From Clostridiales bacterium (GTDB lineage: Bacteria; Bacillota; Clostridia; Oscillospirales; Oscillospiraceae), in the NCBI GenBank assembly GCA_004555205.1, contig SFIY01000003.1:62001-126000 (forward strand): a DNA stretch of 64,000 nucleotides, read 5' to 3'. Position 1 is the first letter of the stretch. Each line of letters starts with the position of its first letter. Below, piece by piece: positions 15,546 through 24,348 of this stretch. The notes under the pieces were generated by a model. It was not told the DNA's origin. It searched no databases and saw only the letters and a program-made list of their open reading frames with translations. The translations under genes and the position numbers were made by a program.

Positions 15546-17321
15546 TTAGTCCTCGATGTCGCCCACAATGGCGATATGCAGCTCATCAAGCTGTTTTTGC
15601 TCGACGGCAGAGGGCGCATCCATCATAATGTCCTGCGCGTTCTTGTTCATGGGGAAGGGGATAATCTCGCGGATGGAGCTTTCACCGGCCAGCAGCATGA
15701 CCATGCGGTCCACGCCCGGCGCAATACCGGCATGGGGCGGCGCACCGTAGCAGAAGGCGTTATACATGGCGGGGAATTTCTTCTTCACATCTTCCTCGCC
15801 CAGATGCACCATCTCGAAAGCCTTAATCATGATCTCGGGATCGTGGTTACGCACGGCGCCGGAGCTAAGCTCCACGCCGTTGCACACCAGGTCGTACTGA
15901 TCGGCGGTGATGCTCAGCGGATCGATCTCGCCGCGCTCGGCCTTCAGCAGCACCTCCATGCCGCCGCTGGGCATAGAGAACGGATTGTGGCAGAACTCCA
16001 GCTCGCCGGACTCGTCACCGATCTCGTACATGGGGAAGTCCACGATCCAGCAAAATTCATAGCGCTCCTTATCCATATGGCCCTCGCAGGCAGCGCCGAA
16101 GGTCTTGATCATCACGCCCACGCTCTTGGTGGCGCTCTCACCGGCAGCCACGACCACCAGCGTGTTGGGCGCCAGAGACAGCACCTTGCCAAGCTCGTCC
16201 TTCAAGGGCGCCACAAACTTGCCGATGCCGCCGGCGATCTCGCCGTTCTCGTCCACCTTGAACCAGTAGCCCTTGCTGCCGCTCTGCACTTCGCAGTCGG
16301 TCAGCAGCTTTTCGATCTGCTTGCGGGTCAGCTTGCACTCGGAGATGTCCACCATCTTCACGGTCTGGCCCTTGAACGGCTCAAACTCGCTCCGGACAAA
16401 CAGATCGGACACGTTCTTGCAGGTCAGGTCGATACGCAGGTCGGGCTTATCGGAGCCGTAGGTCTCCATGGCTTCGGTGTAGCCGATGCGGCGGAAGGGT
16501 GCGGAGGACGCGGTGTTGTAAATGCCGAACTTGGCGAAGATGGGAGGCAGCACGTCCTCCAAAACGGCGAACACATCGTCCTGAGTGGCAAAGGCCATCT
16601 CCATATCCAACTGATAGAACTCGCCGGGGCTGCGGTCGCCGCGGGCGTCCTCATCGCGGAAGCAGGGTGCGATCTGGAAATAGCGGTCAAAGCCGGAGGT
16701 CATCAGAAGCTGCTTGAACTGCTGGGGCGCCTGAGGCAGGGCATAGAACTTGCCGGGATGCTTGCGGGCAGGCACCAGATAGTCGCGGGCGCCCTCAGGT
16801 GAGGAAGCGGTCAGAATGGGGGTGGTGATCTCCAGAAAACCGTGCTCGGTCATGGCGGCGCGCAGGGCGGCCACCACTTGGCAGCGCAGGATAATGTTCT
16901 GCTTGACAGCGGGGTTGCGCAGGTCCAGATAGCGGTACTTCAGACGCTGCATCTCGTCCGCCTCGCGGCTGCGGTTGATCTCGAAGGGCAGGGCGTTATA
17001 GCGGCAGCGGCCCAGCACCTCGATCTTGGAGGGCACCACCTCGATCTCGCCGGTGGCCTGCTTGGGATTCTTGCTGCTGCGCTCACGAACAACGCCCTCC
17101 ACGCTGATGGTGGACTCCTTGTTCAAATCGCGGATCACGGCCATCATGTCCTCGGACTCCACCACTACCTGTGTGGTGCCGTAGAAGTCACGCAGCACCA
17201 CGAAGGCGAAATTGCTGCCGACCTCGCGGACATTCTCCATCCAGCCTACGATCTTGACCTGCCGGCCCACATCGCCCAAACGCAGCTCATTGCAGGTATG
17301 TGTACGCATTTGCATCATCAT
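15546..17321 (-). CDS. aspS: Aspartyl-tRNA synthetase
   Basis: Class IIb synthetase, 591 aa. Order: N-terminal OB anticodon-binding domain (MRTHTCNELRLGDVGRQVKIVGWM), motif 1, motif 2 with FRDEDARGDRSPGEFYQLD, the bacterial GAD insertion domain, and motif 3 GIAPGVDRMVMLLAGESSIR. The full bacterial length and GAD domain fit the bacterial type. Several in-frame ATGs cluster at the start (MMMQM); the AAGGAG site favours the first ones. It is the last gene of the T-box-controlled operon. Confidence 0.95.
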   Translation of the reverse strand: MMMQMRTHTCNELRLGDVGRQVKIVGWMENVREVGSNFAFVVLRDFYGTTQVVVESEDMMAVIRDLNKESTISVEGVVRERSSKNPKQATGEIEVVPSKIEVLGRCRYNALPFEINRSREADEMQRLKYRYLDLRNPAVKQNIILRCQVVAALRAAMTEHGFLEITTPILTASSPEGARDYLVPARKHPGKFYALPQAPQQFKQLLMTSGFDRYFQIAPCFRDEDARGDRSPGEFYQLDMEMAFATQDDVFAVLEDVLPPIFAKFGIYNTASSAPFRRIGYTEAMETYGSDKPDLRIDLTCKNVSDLFVRSEFEPFKGQTVKMVDISECKLTRKQIEKLLTDCEVQSGSKGYWFKVDENGEIAGGIGKFVAPLKDELGKVLSLAPNTLVVVAAGESATKSVGVMIKTFGAACEGHMDKERYEFCWIVDFPMYEIGDESGELEFCHNPFSMPSGGMEVLLKAERGEIDPLSITADQYDLVCNGVELSSGAVRNHDPEIMIKAFEMVHLGEEDVKKKFPAMYNAFCYGAPPHAGIAPGVDRMVMLLAGESSIREIIPFPMNKNAQDIMMDAPSAVEQKQLDELHIAIVGDIED

Positions 17322-17336
17322 AAAACACTCCTTTTT

Positions 17337-17373
17337 GATAAAGAATTGTATAAATTATTTGAAATATTACGAA
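17337..17373 (-). repeat. 37-nt AT-rich motif behind hisS, copy A
   Basis: On the minus strand the motif reads TTCGTAATATT-N7-ATTTATACA and on to TTTATC, starting 6 nt after the hisS stop. It aligns without gaps to 21990-22026 and 31727-31763, which sit in the same position behind serS and the U32 peptidase gene. Function unknown; a TTCGTA-N15-TATACA promoter-like reading is possible. Confidence 0.6.
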
Positions 17374-17379
17374 TTGGAA

Positions 17380-18738
17380 TTACTTTTCCACGATCACCTT
17401 GCCGCTGTTCTTCTCATCAATGCCCTTGCGGATCAGGGCAAGCGTATCGTCGGCGCTCAGCTTGGTCTGCTCGCCGCTCACCATATCCTTGCAGGTGACG
17501 ATGCCCTGTGCAATCTCGTCCTCGCCCAGAAACAGCACATAGGGGATCGCCAGCTTGTCGGCGTAGTTCATCTTGGCCTTGAACTTCTTGGCCTCGGTGT
17601 AGAGCTGGGTGCGGATGCCGCCCTGGCGCAGCTTGGTGGCCAGCGCGATGGCCGGCGCCAGCTCGTCGGTCATGGGCAGGATCAGCACATCGGCCGGTGC
17701 GGTAGGCAGGTCGGGGTTCAGCATCCCCTGCTCGCCCAGCACATAGAACAGACGGGTCAGCCCGATGGAGATACCCACGCCGGGCAGTTGGCGGTCGGTG
17801 TAGTACGCGGCCAGATTGTCGTAGCGTCCGCCGGAGCAGACGGAGCCGATCTCGGGATGATCCAGCAGGGTGGTTTCATACACCGTGCCGGTGTAGTAGT
17901 CAAGACCGCGCGCGATGGTCAGATCCACGGCGAAGTTGGCGGCAGGCACGCCAAAGGCGGAAAGATACTTCACCACGGTGTGCAGCTCGCGCAGGCCCTC
18001 GTCAAACACCCCGTTGCGGCCCTCATAGCCGTGCAGGGCAGACAGCACCTCCTCGTTGGTGCCGCGGATGGCGATAAATGTCAAAATCTCCTCCGCCTGC
18101 GTGTCGGTCAGGCCGCAGTCGTCCATCAGGCAAACGCGTACCTTTTCCGCGCCGATCTTGTCCAGCTTGTCCACGGTGCGCATGATCTCGCCGCTCTTTT
18201 CGCTCAAACCCTGCATGGCATAGAAGCCGTTGAGGATCTTGCGGTTGTTCACGCGGATCTGAAAACGCTGCAGACCCAGCGCGGTAAAGGTTTCGTAGAT
18301 GATCGCGGGGATTTCGGCCTCGTTGATAATGTCCAGCTTGCCGTCGCCGATCACATCGATGTCGGCCTGGTAAAACTCGCGAAAACGGCCGCGCTGCGCG
18401 CGCTCACCGCGGTACACCTTGCCGATCTGGAAGCGGCGGAAGGGGAAGGACAGGTCATTGTAGTGCAGCGCCACATATTTGGCCAGGGGCACTGTCAGAT
18501 CGAAGCGCAGCGCCAGATCGGCGTCACCCTTGCTGAAGCGGTAGATCTGTTTTTCTGTCTCGCCGCCGCCTTTGGCCAGCAGCACTTCGCTGGCCTCGAT
18601 CACGGGGGTGTCCAGCGGCGTAAAGCCGTAGCGCGCGTAAGTGGTGCGCAGAATCTCCATCATGCGCTCCATCTGCTGCTGGGGTGCCGGCAGCAGTTCC
18701 ATGAAGCCGGACAGGGTCCGGGGTGTCATTTTTGCCAT
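17380..18738 (-). CDS. hisS: Histidyl-tRNA synthetase
   Basis: Class IIa synthetase, 452 aa. Motif 1 TPLDTPVIEASEVLLAK, motif 2 FRRFQIGKVYRGERAQRGRFREFYQAD, histidine-binding blocks ARGLDYYTGTVYE and SVCSGGRYDNL, motif 3 GVGISIGLTRLF, and a C-terminal anticodon-binding domain. Second gene of the T-box operon, 18 bp after the membrane protein gene. Confidence 0.95.
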   Translation of the reverse strand: MAKMTPRTLSGFMELLPAPQQQMERMMEILRTTYARYGFTPLDTPVIEASEVLLAKGGGETEKQIYRFSKGDADLALRFDLTVPLAKYVALHYNDLSFPFRRFQIGKVYRGERAQRGRFREFYQADIDVIGDGKLDIINEAEIPAIIYETFTALGLQRFQIRVNNRKILNGFYAMQGLSEKSGEIMRTVDKLDKIGAEKVRVCLMDDCGLTDTQAEEILTFIAIRGTNEEVLSALHGYEGRNGVFDEGLRELHTVVKYLSAFGVPAANFAVDLTIARGLDYYTGTVYETTLLDHPEIGSVCSGGRYDNLAAYYTDRQLPGVGISIGLTRLFYVLGEQGMLNPDLPTAPADVLILPMTDELAPAIALATKLRQGGIRTQLYTEAKKFKAKMNYADKLAIPYVLFLGEDEIAQGIVTCKDMVSGEQTKLSADDTLALIRKGIDEKNSGKVIVEK

Positions 18739-18756
18739 TGTGTCTGCTTCCTTTCT

Positions 18757-19323
18757 TTATTCGTCCTCCGCTCTGACCGCCGCCGCGCCGACCGCAGCGT
18801 CTCCGGCTGCGTCCTGCGCCGCGTCGGCTGCGGTATCTTCCGTCTTGTCGGCGGCCGCGCTCTCGGAGCTGTCAGTCACTTTGTCCTCCGCGGTGTCTCC
18901 TGTAAAGCTCTCCACAAAGCCGTCAATGCCGGACAGTGCCGGTCGATTCTGCCGGCCTTCCAGCTCCTCGGTCTCCATCTTCTTCATCTCCCGTCCGATC
19001 TCCCGGTAGATGTTGTCCATTTCCATGCCCTTGCTGCGTCCGATTTTGTAGCCCACAAAGCCCAGCGCGATCATCACAAGGAAAAACAAAAACCACAGCT
19101 TGGGCACAAGGCAGGTCAGGATACCGCCGATCAGCGCCAGGGAAAAGGTGCCGATCTGGGCGTACTGGGAACGCACGGAGTGAAAAGCGCCTCTTTTTTC
19201 GCGCAGCGTCTTGATGCGGCCCAGCTCCAGGAAGCACACGATGATGCGATAGACGCAGAAAAGGCAGACGGGTATCATGTATCGGTACAGATTTTCGGTG
19301 AGGAAGTGGATAATTTTGTCCAT
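18757..19323 (-). CDS. Membrane protein of unknown function with acidic Ala-rich tail
   Basis: 188 aa: an N-terminal hydrophobic segment (about residues 14-32), two more segments near residues 57-90 (FSLALIGGILTCLVP and LWFLFFLVMIALGFVGYKIG), then a charged helix and a low-complexity Asp/Ala/Glu-rich tail of about 50 residues. No family recognised. It is the first gene behind the Asp-type T-box and precedes hisS and aspS, so its level should follow tRNA charging. AAAGGAG lies 7 nt before the start. Confidence 0.75.
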   Translation of the reverse strand: MDKIIHFLTENLYRYMIPVCLFCVYRIIVCFLELGRIKTLREKRGAFHSVRSQYAQIGTFSLALIGGILTCLVPKLWFLFFLVMIALGFVGYKIGRSKGMEMDNIYREIGREMKKMETEELEGRQNRPALSGIDGFVESFTGDTAEDKVTDSSESAAADKTEDTAADAAQDAAGDAAVGAAAVRAEDE

Positions 19324-19351
19324 AGTAAATCTCCTTTAATGTTGACAGCAC

Positions 19352-19587
19352 GAAAAAAGCGCTCCCGTCCCGGTTTTGGGACGAGAGCGCAAAAACACTT
19401 CGTGGTGCCACCCAAATTCAGCCAGAAAAGGCCCTTGTTGCTCCTGTTACGGGGAGTGTGCCGTGACGGTTTCCCGTCCCGCTCGAAAGCTGTCTTCACT
19501 CTGCCTGCTGCGGTGCGCTTTCAGCCGATGGCGCGCCTCTCTGAGGGCAAGCGGTGTAGAGCTACTCCTGCTCCGTCCACGCGGTTA
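19352..19587 (-). ncRNA. T-box riboswitch upstream of the membrane protein-hisS-aspS operon
   Basis: On the minus strand the T-box core GGGTGGCACCACGAAG (19414-19399) is followed by a 13-bp terminator stem (GCGCTCTCGTCCC/GGGACGGGAGCGC) and TTTTTT. The bulge UGGC would pair with a G discriminator base, as in tRNA-Asp. A specifier context GTGAA-GAC-AG at about 19500-19490 gives GAC (Asp). So uncharged tRNA-Asp should induce the operon. Confidence 0.88.
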
Positions 19588-19593
19588 TTGACT

Positions 19594-19622
19594 ATTGTAA
19601 AAAATTTTTCCCGAAATGTCAA
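19594..19622 (-). promoter_or_regulatory. Consensus sigma-A promoter of the T-box operon
   Basis: TTGACA, exactly 17 bp, TACAAT on the minus strand. The -35 box begins 6 nt after the mgsA stop codon. Confidence 0.88.
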
Positions 19623-19628
19623 GACCGA

Positions 19629-20045
19629 TTACAGCGTTAACGGCTTACTCTTGGGATTGACAATGTCGCGCCAGTCCAGATCGCCCCGTGCCAGACCCAG
19701 CACCAGCATTTCGGCGGTAGCGATGTTGCTGGCAAAGGGGATGTTGTTCTGGTCGCAGAGCTGGAAGATGTAGCTCACATCCTCGTTGGGCTTTTTGTTG
19801 CGGGGATCGTCAAAGCACAGCACCATGTCGATCTCGTTGTAGGCGATGCGTGCGCCGATCTGCTGCCCACCGCCGTGGGCAAAGGACAGGAAGCGGTGAA
19901 TGGGCAAGCCGGTTGCCTCGGCGATCTGCTGACCGGTGGTAGCGGTCGCGCAGAGGGTGTGCTGTGCCAGAATGCCGCAATAGGCGGTGCAAAACTGCAC
20001 CATCAGTTCTTTTTTGTTGTCGTGTGCGATCAATGCAATATTCAT
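19629..20045 (-). CDS. mgsA: Methylglyoxal synthase
   Basis: Converts dihydroxyacetone phosphate to methylglyoxal, a bypass when phosphate is short. The 138-aa protein has the family blocks MNIALIAHDNKKELMVQF, ATGTTGQ-type site ATATTGQQI, AHGGGQQIGARIA and FDDPRNKKPNEDV, and IPFASNIATAEMLV near the end. Last gene of the parA-to-mgsA string, 17 bp after minD. Confidence 0.93.
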   Translation of the reverse strand: MNIALIAHDNKKELMVQFCTAYCGILAQHTLCATATTGQQIAEATGLPIHRFLSFAHGGGQQIGARIAYNEIDMVLCFDDPRNKKPNEDVSYIFQLCDQNNIPFASNIATAEMLVLGLARGDLDWRDIVNPKSKPLTL

Positions 20046-20062
20046 GATGCCGCTCCTTCCTC

Positions 20063-20800
20063 TTATATCTTCATCAGGGACACCTTGCGTCCCGCAATTC
20101 GTTTGGCAATATGCTCGTAGGCCCGCGCCGCGTAGTAGTTGCGCTCACGCAGCACCATGCCGCGGTTGAGGGCGAAGCTCAGATCACTGTCCTCGGGGAT
20201 CACGCCCAAAAGCGGCAGACCGGCGGTGTCGATGGCGTCGTCAATGGTGGCGTGCATGGCTTTGAGCATCTTTTTCTGCACCCGGTTGACCACCAGATGA
20301 ATACGGCCGGTGGGGAAGTGACTCAGCTCCGTCACGGTGCGCTGGGCATCGCGCAGTGCAATGGCGTCGGTGGTGGTGATCACCACCACATTGTCGGCAT
20401 AGTCGGTAGCCAGACGGAAGCCCTGCCCCAAACCGGCAGGCGCATCGATCAGGCAGTAGTCAAAATTCTCCCGAACCTCCTGCAGCAGCCGGCGCATCTG
20501 CTCGGGCGAAATATCCATATCGCCGGAACAGACGGGCGCGCTTAACAGATGCAGTGTGGGGTAGTTGGGGTGGCTCACCGCGGCCTCTGTCAGGGTACAT
20601 CGTCCCTCGATCACATCGGAAAAGTCCATCAATGCCTTGTCGCTCATGCCCAACGCCAGATCCAGATTGCGCAGCGTAATGTCGCAGTCCAGACACAGCG
20701 TCCGGTAGCCCAGCGCGGCAAGGGCCAGCCCTACATTGGCGGTAAAGGAGGTTTTTCCCGTGCCGCCTTTTCCGGATACCACTGCGATGATCTTACCCAT
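20063..20800 (-). CDS. minD: MinD-type cell-division ATPase
   Basis: ParA/MinD-family ATPase, 245 aa, with deviant Walker A GKGGTGKTS at residues 10-18, switch I DITLRNLDLALG and switch II LIDAPAGLG. The protein closely follows MinD (CSGDMDISPEQM), which places the division inhibitor in rods. The C-terminus (AKRIAGRKVSLMKI) is only a weak match to the usual amphipathic membrane-targeting helix. No minC or minE is adjacent. Confidence 0.88.
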   Translation of the reverse strand: MGKIIAVVSGKGGTGKTSFTANVGLALAALGYRTLCLDCDITLRNLDLALGMSDKALMDFSDVIEGRCTLTEAAVSHPNYPTLHLLSAPVCSGDMDISPEQMRRLLQEVRENFDYCLIDAPAGLGQGFRLATDYADNVVVITTTDAIALRDAQRTVTELSHFPTGRIHLVVNRVQKKMLKAMHATIDDAIDTAGLPLLGVIPEDSDLSFALNRGMVLRERNYYAARAYEHIAKRIAGRKVSLMKI

Positions 20801-20836
20801 AGTATAACCTCAAATTCCAAAAATTCCTAAATGCTG

Positions 20837-21538
20837 TCAAATAAGCGGCGCCTTTTTGATCTTGGCAAATGCCCGGGGGAAAGCGGCGGGCGTGGGCTTC
20901 ACCTTGCCGATCACCACCACACGGTGTGTGATGTCCGTGCCGGGAATGGTGTAGTCGCGGATGTCCTCCACCTTGCCGCCTAATTGGGCAACGGCGCTTT
21001 TTGCCGTGCGGATCTCGTCGTCGCTGTCCACGGCTTTCATGGCCAGAAACCGTCCGCCCACTTTGACCAAAGGCAGCGTCAGCTCACACAGCACATTTAA
21101 TGCCGCCACGGCACGGGAGGTGGCAATATCGTATTGCTCCCGGTGCATCGCGGCAAATTCCTCGGCGCGGGCATGGACACAAGTCACCCGCTGCAGGCCC
21201 ATTTCGTCACAGACCCGCTGCAGGAAGGCAATGCGCTTGCCCAGACTGTCCAGCAGCGTCAAATCAAAGTCCGGCTCCAGAATACGCAGGGGCATGCCGG
21301 GAAAACCGGCGCCTGTTCCCACATCGACCACGCGCTTGCCGCGAAAGTCGGTGATGTTCAGCAGCGCCGCGCAGTCCAGCAGGTGCAGTCTTGCCATATC
21401 CTCCGGCTCGGTGATGGCGGTGAGGTTCATCACCTTGTTGGTCTCCAGCAACTGTGCCGAAAACGCCATCAGCGGTACGGCGGCGTCCGTGGGGAGGGAG
21501 AGGGCCGCCAGGCCCTCGCGCAGGATTTGCTCCATCAT
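20837..21538 (-). CDS. rsmG: 16S rRNA (guanine527-N7)-methyltransferase RsmG
   Basis: SAM-dependent methyltransferase for G527 of 16S rRNA (233 aa); loss gives low-level streptomycin resistance in other bacteria. The SAM-binding motif is VVDVGTGAGFPGMPLRI, preceded by HLLDCAALL, and the DSLGKRIAFL motif follows. The start overlaps the mscL stop (ATGA), so the two are coupled. Its closeness to parAB is the usual origin-region association. Confidence 0.95.
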   Translation of the reverse strand: MMEQILREGLAALSLPTDAAVPLMAFSAQLLETNKVMNLTAITEPEDMARLHLLDCAALLNITDFRGKRVVDVGTGAGFPGMPLRILEPDFDLTLLDSLGKRIAFLQRVCDEMGLQRVTCVHARAEEFAAMHREQYDIATSRAVAALNVLCELTLPLVKVGGRFLAMKAVDSDDEIRTAKSAVAQLGGKVEDIRDYTIPGTDITHRVVVIGKVKPTPAAFPRAFAKIKKAPLI

Positions 21539-21975
21539 GTATTCCGCTCTTTCAGCAGATCGCGGATCTCGGTCAGCAGCTCCTCACTGGTGGGAGCAGC
21601 CGGCTGCTCGACAGCAGGCTCGTCCTCTTTCTTCCTGCGCAGCCTGTTCATGCCCTTAATCAGCAGGAAGATCACAAAGGCGATGATGATAAAGTTGATT
21701 ATCACAGAAAGCAAGGTGCCGATGCCCAGCATCACGGCGGGCGTAGTTTCCGTCATCACGCCGTCCACCATCTCCGTGACGGCGGGCTTGAGGACAATAT
21801 CCCATTTGGTCAGATCAATGCCGCCGGTGAGCAAACCGATCAAAGGCATGATGATGTTGTCGACCAGAGAGGTGGTGATCTTGCCAAACGCGCCGCCGAT
21901 GACAACGCCGATGGCCATGTCGATCACATTGCCGCGCATGGCAAAATCTTTAAATTCGTTCAGGAACTTCTTCAT
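21535..21975 (-). CDS. mscL: Large-conductance mechanosensitive channel MscL
   Basis: Homopentameric pressure-release channel, 146 aa. N-terminal amphipathic helix MKKFLNEFKDFAMRG, TM1 GNVIDMAIGVVIGGAFGKI, the second helix at about residues 75-100 (IGTLLSVIINFIIIAFVIFLL), then a charged cytoplasmic tail. It is a few residues longer than the Bacillus form in the loop and tail. Confidence 0.95.
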   Translation of the reverse strand: MKKFLNEFKDFAMRGNVIDMAIGVVIGGAFGKITTSLVDNIIMPLIGLLTGGIDLTKWDIVLKPAVTEMVDGVMTETTPAVMLGIGTLLSVIINFIIIAFVIFLLIKGMNRLRRKKEDEPAVEQPAAPTSEELLTEIRDLLKERNT

Positions 21976-21989
21976 TTTTATTTCTCCTT

Positions 21990-22026
21990 AAATACAAAGA
22001 GTATAAATGATAGAAAATATTACAAA
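21990..22026 (-). repeat. 37-nt AT-rich motif behind serS, copy B
   Basis: Minus strand: TTTGTAATATT-N7-ATTTATACT, then TTTGTATTT, 6 nt after the serS stop and before the mscL ribosome binding site. Gapless match to copies A and C. Confidence 0.6.
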
Positions 22027-22032
22027 TAGAAA

Positions 22033-23361
22033 TCAACTTTGCTTCTTGGGAACGATGATCTCCTTGCCGCCCATGTAGGGGCGCAGCGCCGCGGGGATCC
22101 GCACGCTGCCGTCGGCGGACAGGTTGTTCTCCAAAAAAGCGATCAGCATACGGGGCGGCGCCACCACGGTGTTGTTCAGGGTGTGGGGCAGATAGGTCTT
22201 GCCGTCCTCGCCCTTGACGCGGATTTTCAGGCGGCGGGCCTGTGCGTCGCCCAGGTTGGAGCAGGAGCAAACCTCGAAATACTTTTGCTGACGGGGAGAC
22301 CAGGCCTCGATGTCGCAGGACTTGCACTTCAGGTCGGCCAGGTCGCCGGAGCAGCACTCCAACTGGCGCACGGGGATGTCCAAAGAGCGGAACAGCTCCA
22401 CGCTGTAGCGCCACATCTTCTCGTACCAGTCCATGGATTCCTCAGGCTTGCAGACCACGATCATTTCCTGCTTCTCGAACTGATGGATGCGGTAAACGCC
22501 GCGCTCCTCAATGCCGTGGGCGCCCTTTTCCTTGCGGAAGCAGGGGGAGTAGGAGGTCAGCGTCTGGGGCAGCTTGTCCTCGGTGAGCATCTGGTCAATG
22601 AACTTGCCGATCATGGAGTGCTCACTGGTGCCGATCAGGTACAGATCCTCGCCCTCAATCTTATACATCATGGCGTCCATTTCGGCAAAGCTCATCACGC
22701 CGGTGACCACGTTGCCGCGGATCATAAACGGGGGGATGCAGTAGGTGAAGCCCTTGTCGATCATAAAATCACGGGCATAGGCGGTCACGGCACTGTGCAG
22801 GCGGGCGATGTCGCCCATCAGGTAGTAGAAACCGTTGCCGGATACGCGGCCGGCCGCATCCATATCGATGCCGTCAAAGCGCTCCATAATGTCGGTGTGG
22901 TAGGGAATCTCAAAATCGGGGGTGACAGGCTCACCGAACCGCTGCACCTCCACATTGCAGCTATCGTCCGGGCCGATGGGCACGCTGGGGTCAATGATCT
23001 GGGGAATGACCATCATGATCTTGTTGAGCTGCTCGGCGGCAGCGTCAATGCGGGCATCCAACTGCGCCATACGCTCGGCGTTGGCCTTCACCGCTGCATT
23101 GTTGGCGTCGATTTGGGCCTGCAGCTCGGCCTTTTTTGCCTCGTCGGTACATTTTTTCAGTTGCCCGTACAGAGGACCGTTGGCCTTGCTCAGTTTGTTG
23201 CGCTCTGCCTTGAGCGCGTCACTCTCCTGCATGGCGCTGCGCTTTTCAGCGTCCAGCGCAATGGCCTCGTCCACCAGGGGCAGCTTGGCGTTCTGGAACT
23301 TCTTGCGGATGTTTTCCTTTACTGCTTCGGGATTTTCCCGTACAAATCGTATATCAAGCAT
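22033..23361 (-). CDS. serS: Seryl-tRNA synthetase
   Basis: Class IIa synthetase, 442 aa. The N-terminal coiled-coil arm (about residues 30-110) that grips the tRNA-Ser long variable arm is present, followed by motif 2 SPCFRKEKGAHGIEERGVYRIHQFEKQE, and motif 3 TVVAPPRMLIAFLENN. Unlike many Clostridia serS genes it has no T-box here; it lies behind parB in an operon, with a parS site in the 102-bp gap. Confidence 0.95.
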   Translation of the reverse strand: MLDIRFVRENPEAVKENIRKKFQNAKLPLVDEAIALDAEKRSAMQESDALKAERNKLSKANGPLYGQLKKCTDEAKKAELQAQIDANNAAVKANAERMAQLDARIDAAAEQLNKIMMVIPQIIDPSVPIGPDDSCNVEVQRFGEPVTPDFEIPYHTDIMERFDGIDMDAAGRVSGNGFYYLMGDIARLHSAVTAYARDFMIDKGFTYCIPPFMIRGNVVTGVMSFAEMDAMMYKIEGEDLYLIGTSEHSMIGKFIDQMLTEDKLPQTLTSYSPCFRKEKGAHGIEERGVYRIHQFEKQEMIVVCKPEESMDWYEKMWRYSVELFRSLDIPVRQLECCSGDLADLKCKSCDIEAWSPRQQKYFEVCSCSNLGDAQARRLKIRVKGEDGKTYLPHTLNNTVVAPPRMLIAFLENNLSADGSVRIPAALRPYMGGKEIIVPKKQS

Positions 23362-23384
23362 AGCCTGTAACCTCTCTTTATGGA

Positions 23385-23400
23385 TGTTTCACGTGAAACA
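23385..23400. promoter_or_regulatory. parS centromere site 1
   Basis: TGTTTCACGTGAAACA, a perfect 16/16 match to the conserved bacterial parS consensus, between parB and serS. Confidence 0.95.
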
Positions 23401-23463
23401 CGGTCAAAACACATTGCGTGCCGCGGGGCTGGCTCTTGCGGCGGCAGGATACCATGTTTCTGT

Positions 23464-24330
23464 TTACTGCTTCTTCAGCGTATACAAAGCGTCGATCAGG
23501 TCGTTCAGATCGTCCACGCCGTAGTATTCCAGCTCGATGCGGCCCTTCTTGCGGCCGGAGACGATCTTGCAGCCACGGCCTAAACGGCTGCTCAGCTCCC
23601 GGGCGGCCTCCTCGGCGTAATCCACGGAGATGCCGCTCTTCTGGGGCTTTTCCTTGGGCTGGGCGGTCAGCTTCTTGACCAAAAGCTCCGTCTGGCGCAC
23701 GGACAGGTCGTTTTTGATGACGGTGGCAGCGGCCTTCTCCTGTGCTTCGGGGGCGAGGGGCAGCAGCGTGCGCGCATGACCGTTGCTCAACCGGCCGTCC
23801 TCCACCATGGCGCGCACCGAAGGGCACAGATGCAGCAGACGCAGGGCGTTGGCCACGGCGCTGCGGGACTTGCCCACACGCTGAGCGGTTTCCTCCTGGG
23901 TCATGTTGTACTGGCTCATCAGCATTTGGTACCCCTCGGCTTCTTCGATGGGGTTCAAATCCTCGCGCTGCAGATTTTCGATCATGGCCAGCTCCATGGC
24001 CTTGCGGTCATCGGCTTCAATGACAATTGCAGGCACTTCGCTCAAGCCTGCCATGCGGGCCGCGCGCCAACGGCGCTCGCCGGCGATGATCTGATAGTAG
24101 CCGGACTGCAGCTTGCGGACAGTCAGCGGCTGAATAATGCCGTGTTCGCGGATGGAATCGGCCAAATCGGCCAGCGCATCGGCGTCAAACTGCTTTCTGG
24201 GCTGGGATGCGCAGCTCTCCACCTGTGAAATGGGGAGGAACAGGCTGTTTTTCTCCTCTCCGGAGTCCATCACGTCGTCGCCCAGCAGGGCGGCGAGGCC
24301 TTTGCCGAGGCCTTTGGAGGTGTTAGCCAT
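23464..24330 (-). CDS. parB: Chromosome partition protein ParB (Spo0J)
   Basis: CTP-dependent clamp that loads at parS and recruits SMC. 288 aa from MANTSKGLGKGLAALLG; ATG chosen at 24330 with AAAGGAG 8 nt upstream, although an in-frame TTG precedes it. The N-terminal basic ParA-activating peptide, the CTP-binding motif GERRWRAARMAG, the helix-turn-helix (QEETAQRVGKSRSAVANALRLL) and a C-terminal dimerisation domain are all present. Three parS sites lie within 2 kb. Confidence 0.95.
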   Translation of the reverse strand: MANTSKGLGKGLAALLGDDVMDSGEEKNSLFLPISQVESCASQPRKQFDADALADLADSIREHGIIQPLTVRKLQSGYYQIIAGERRWRAARMAGLSEVPAIVIEADDRKAMELAMIENLQREDLNPIEEAEGYQMLMSQYNMTQEETAQRVGKSRSAVANALRLLHLCPSVRAMVEDGRLSNGHARTLLPLAPEAQEKAAATVIKNDLSVRQTELLVKKLTAQPKEKPQKSGISVDYAEEAARELSSRLGRGCKIVSGRKKGRIELEYYGVDDLNDLIDALYTLKKQ

Positions 24331-24348
24331 CAAAAAATCTCCTTTCCG

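Noticed and set aside
15383..15619. A 101-codon frame covering the aspS tail copy and the repeat element
   Set aside because: It starts inside aspS on the same strand in another frame, and only its last 20 codons resemble protein, because they are the aspS tail fossil.
17212..19773. 853-codon plus-strand open frame across aspS start, hisS and the T-box
   Set aside because: It is antisense to two clear synthetase genes and crosses a T-box and terminator; composition is that of a shadow frame.
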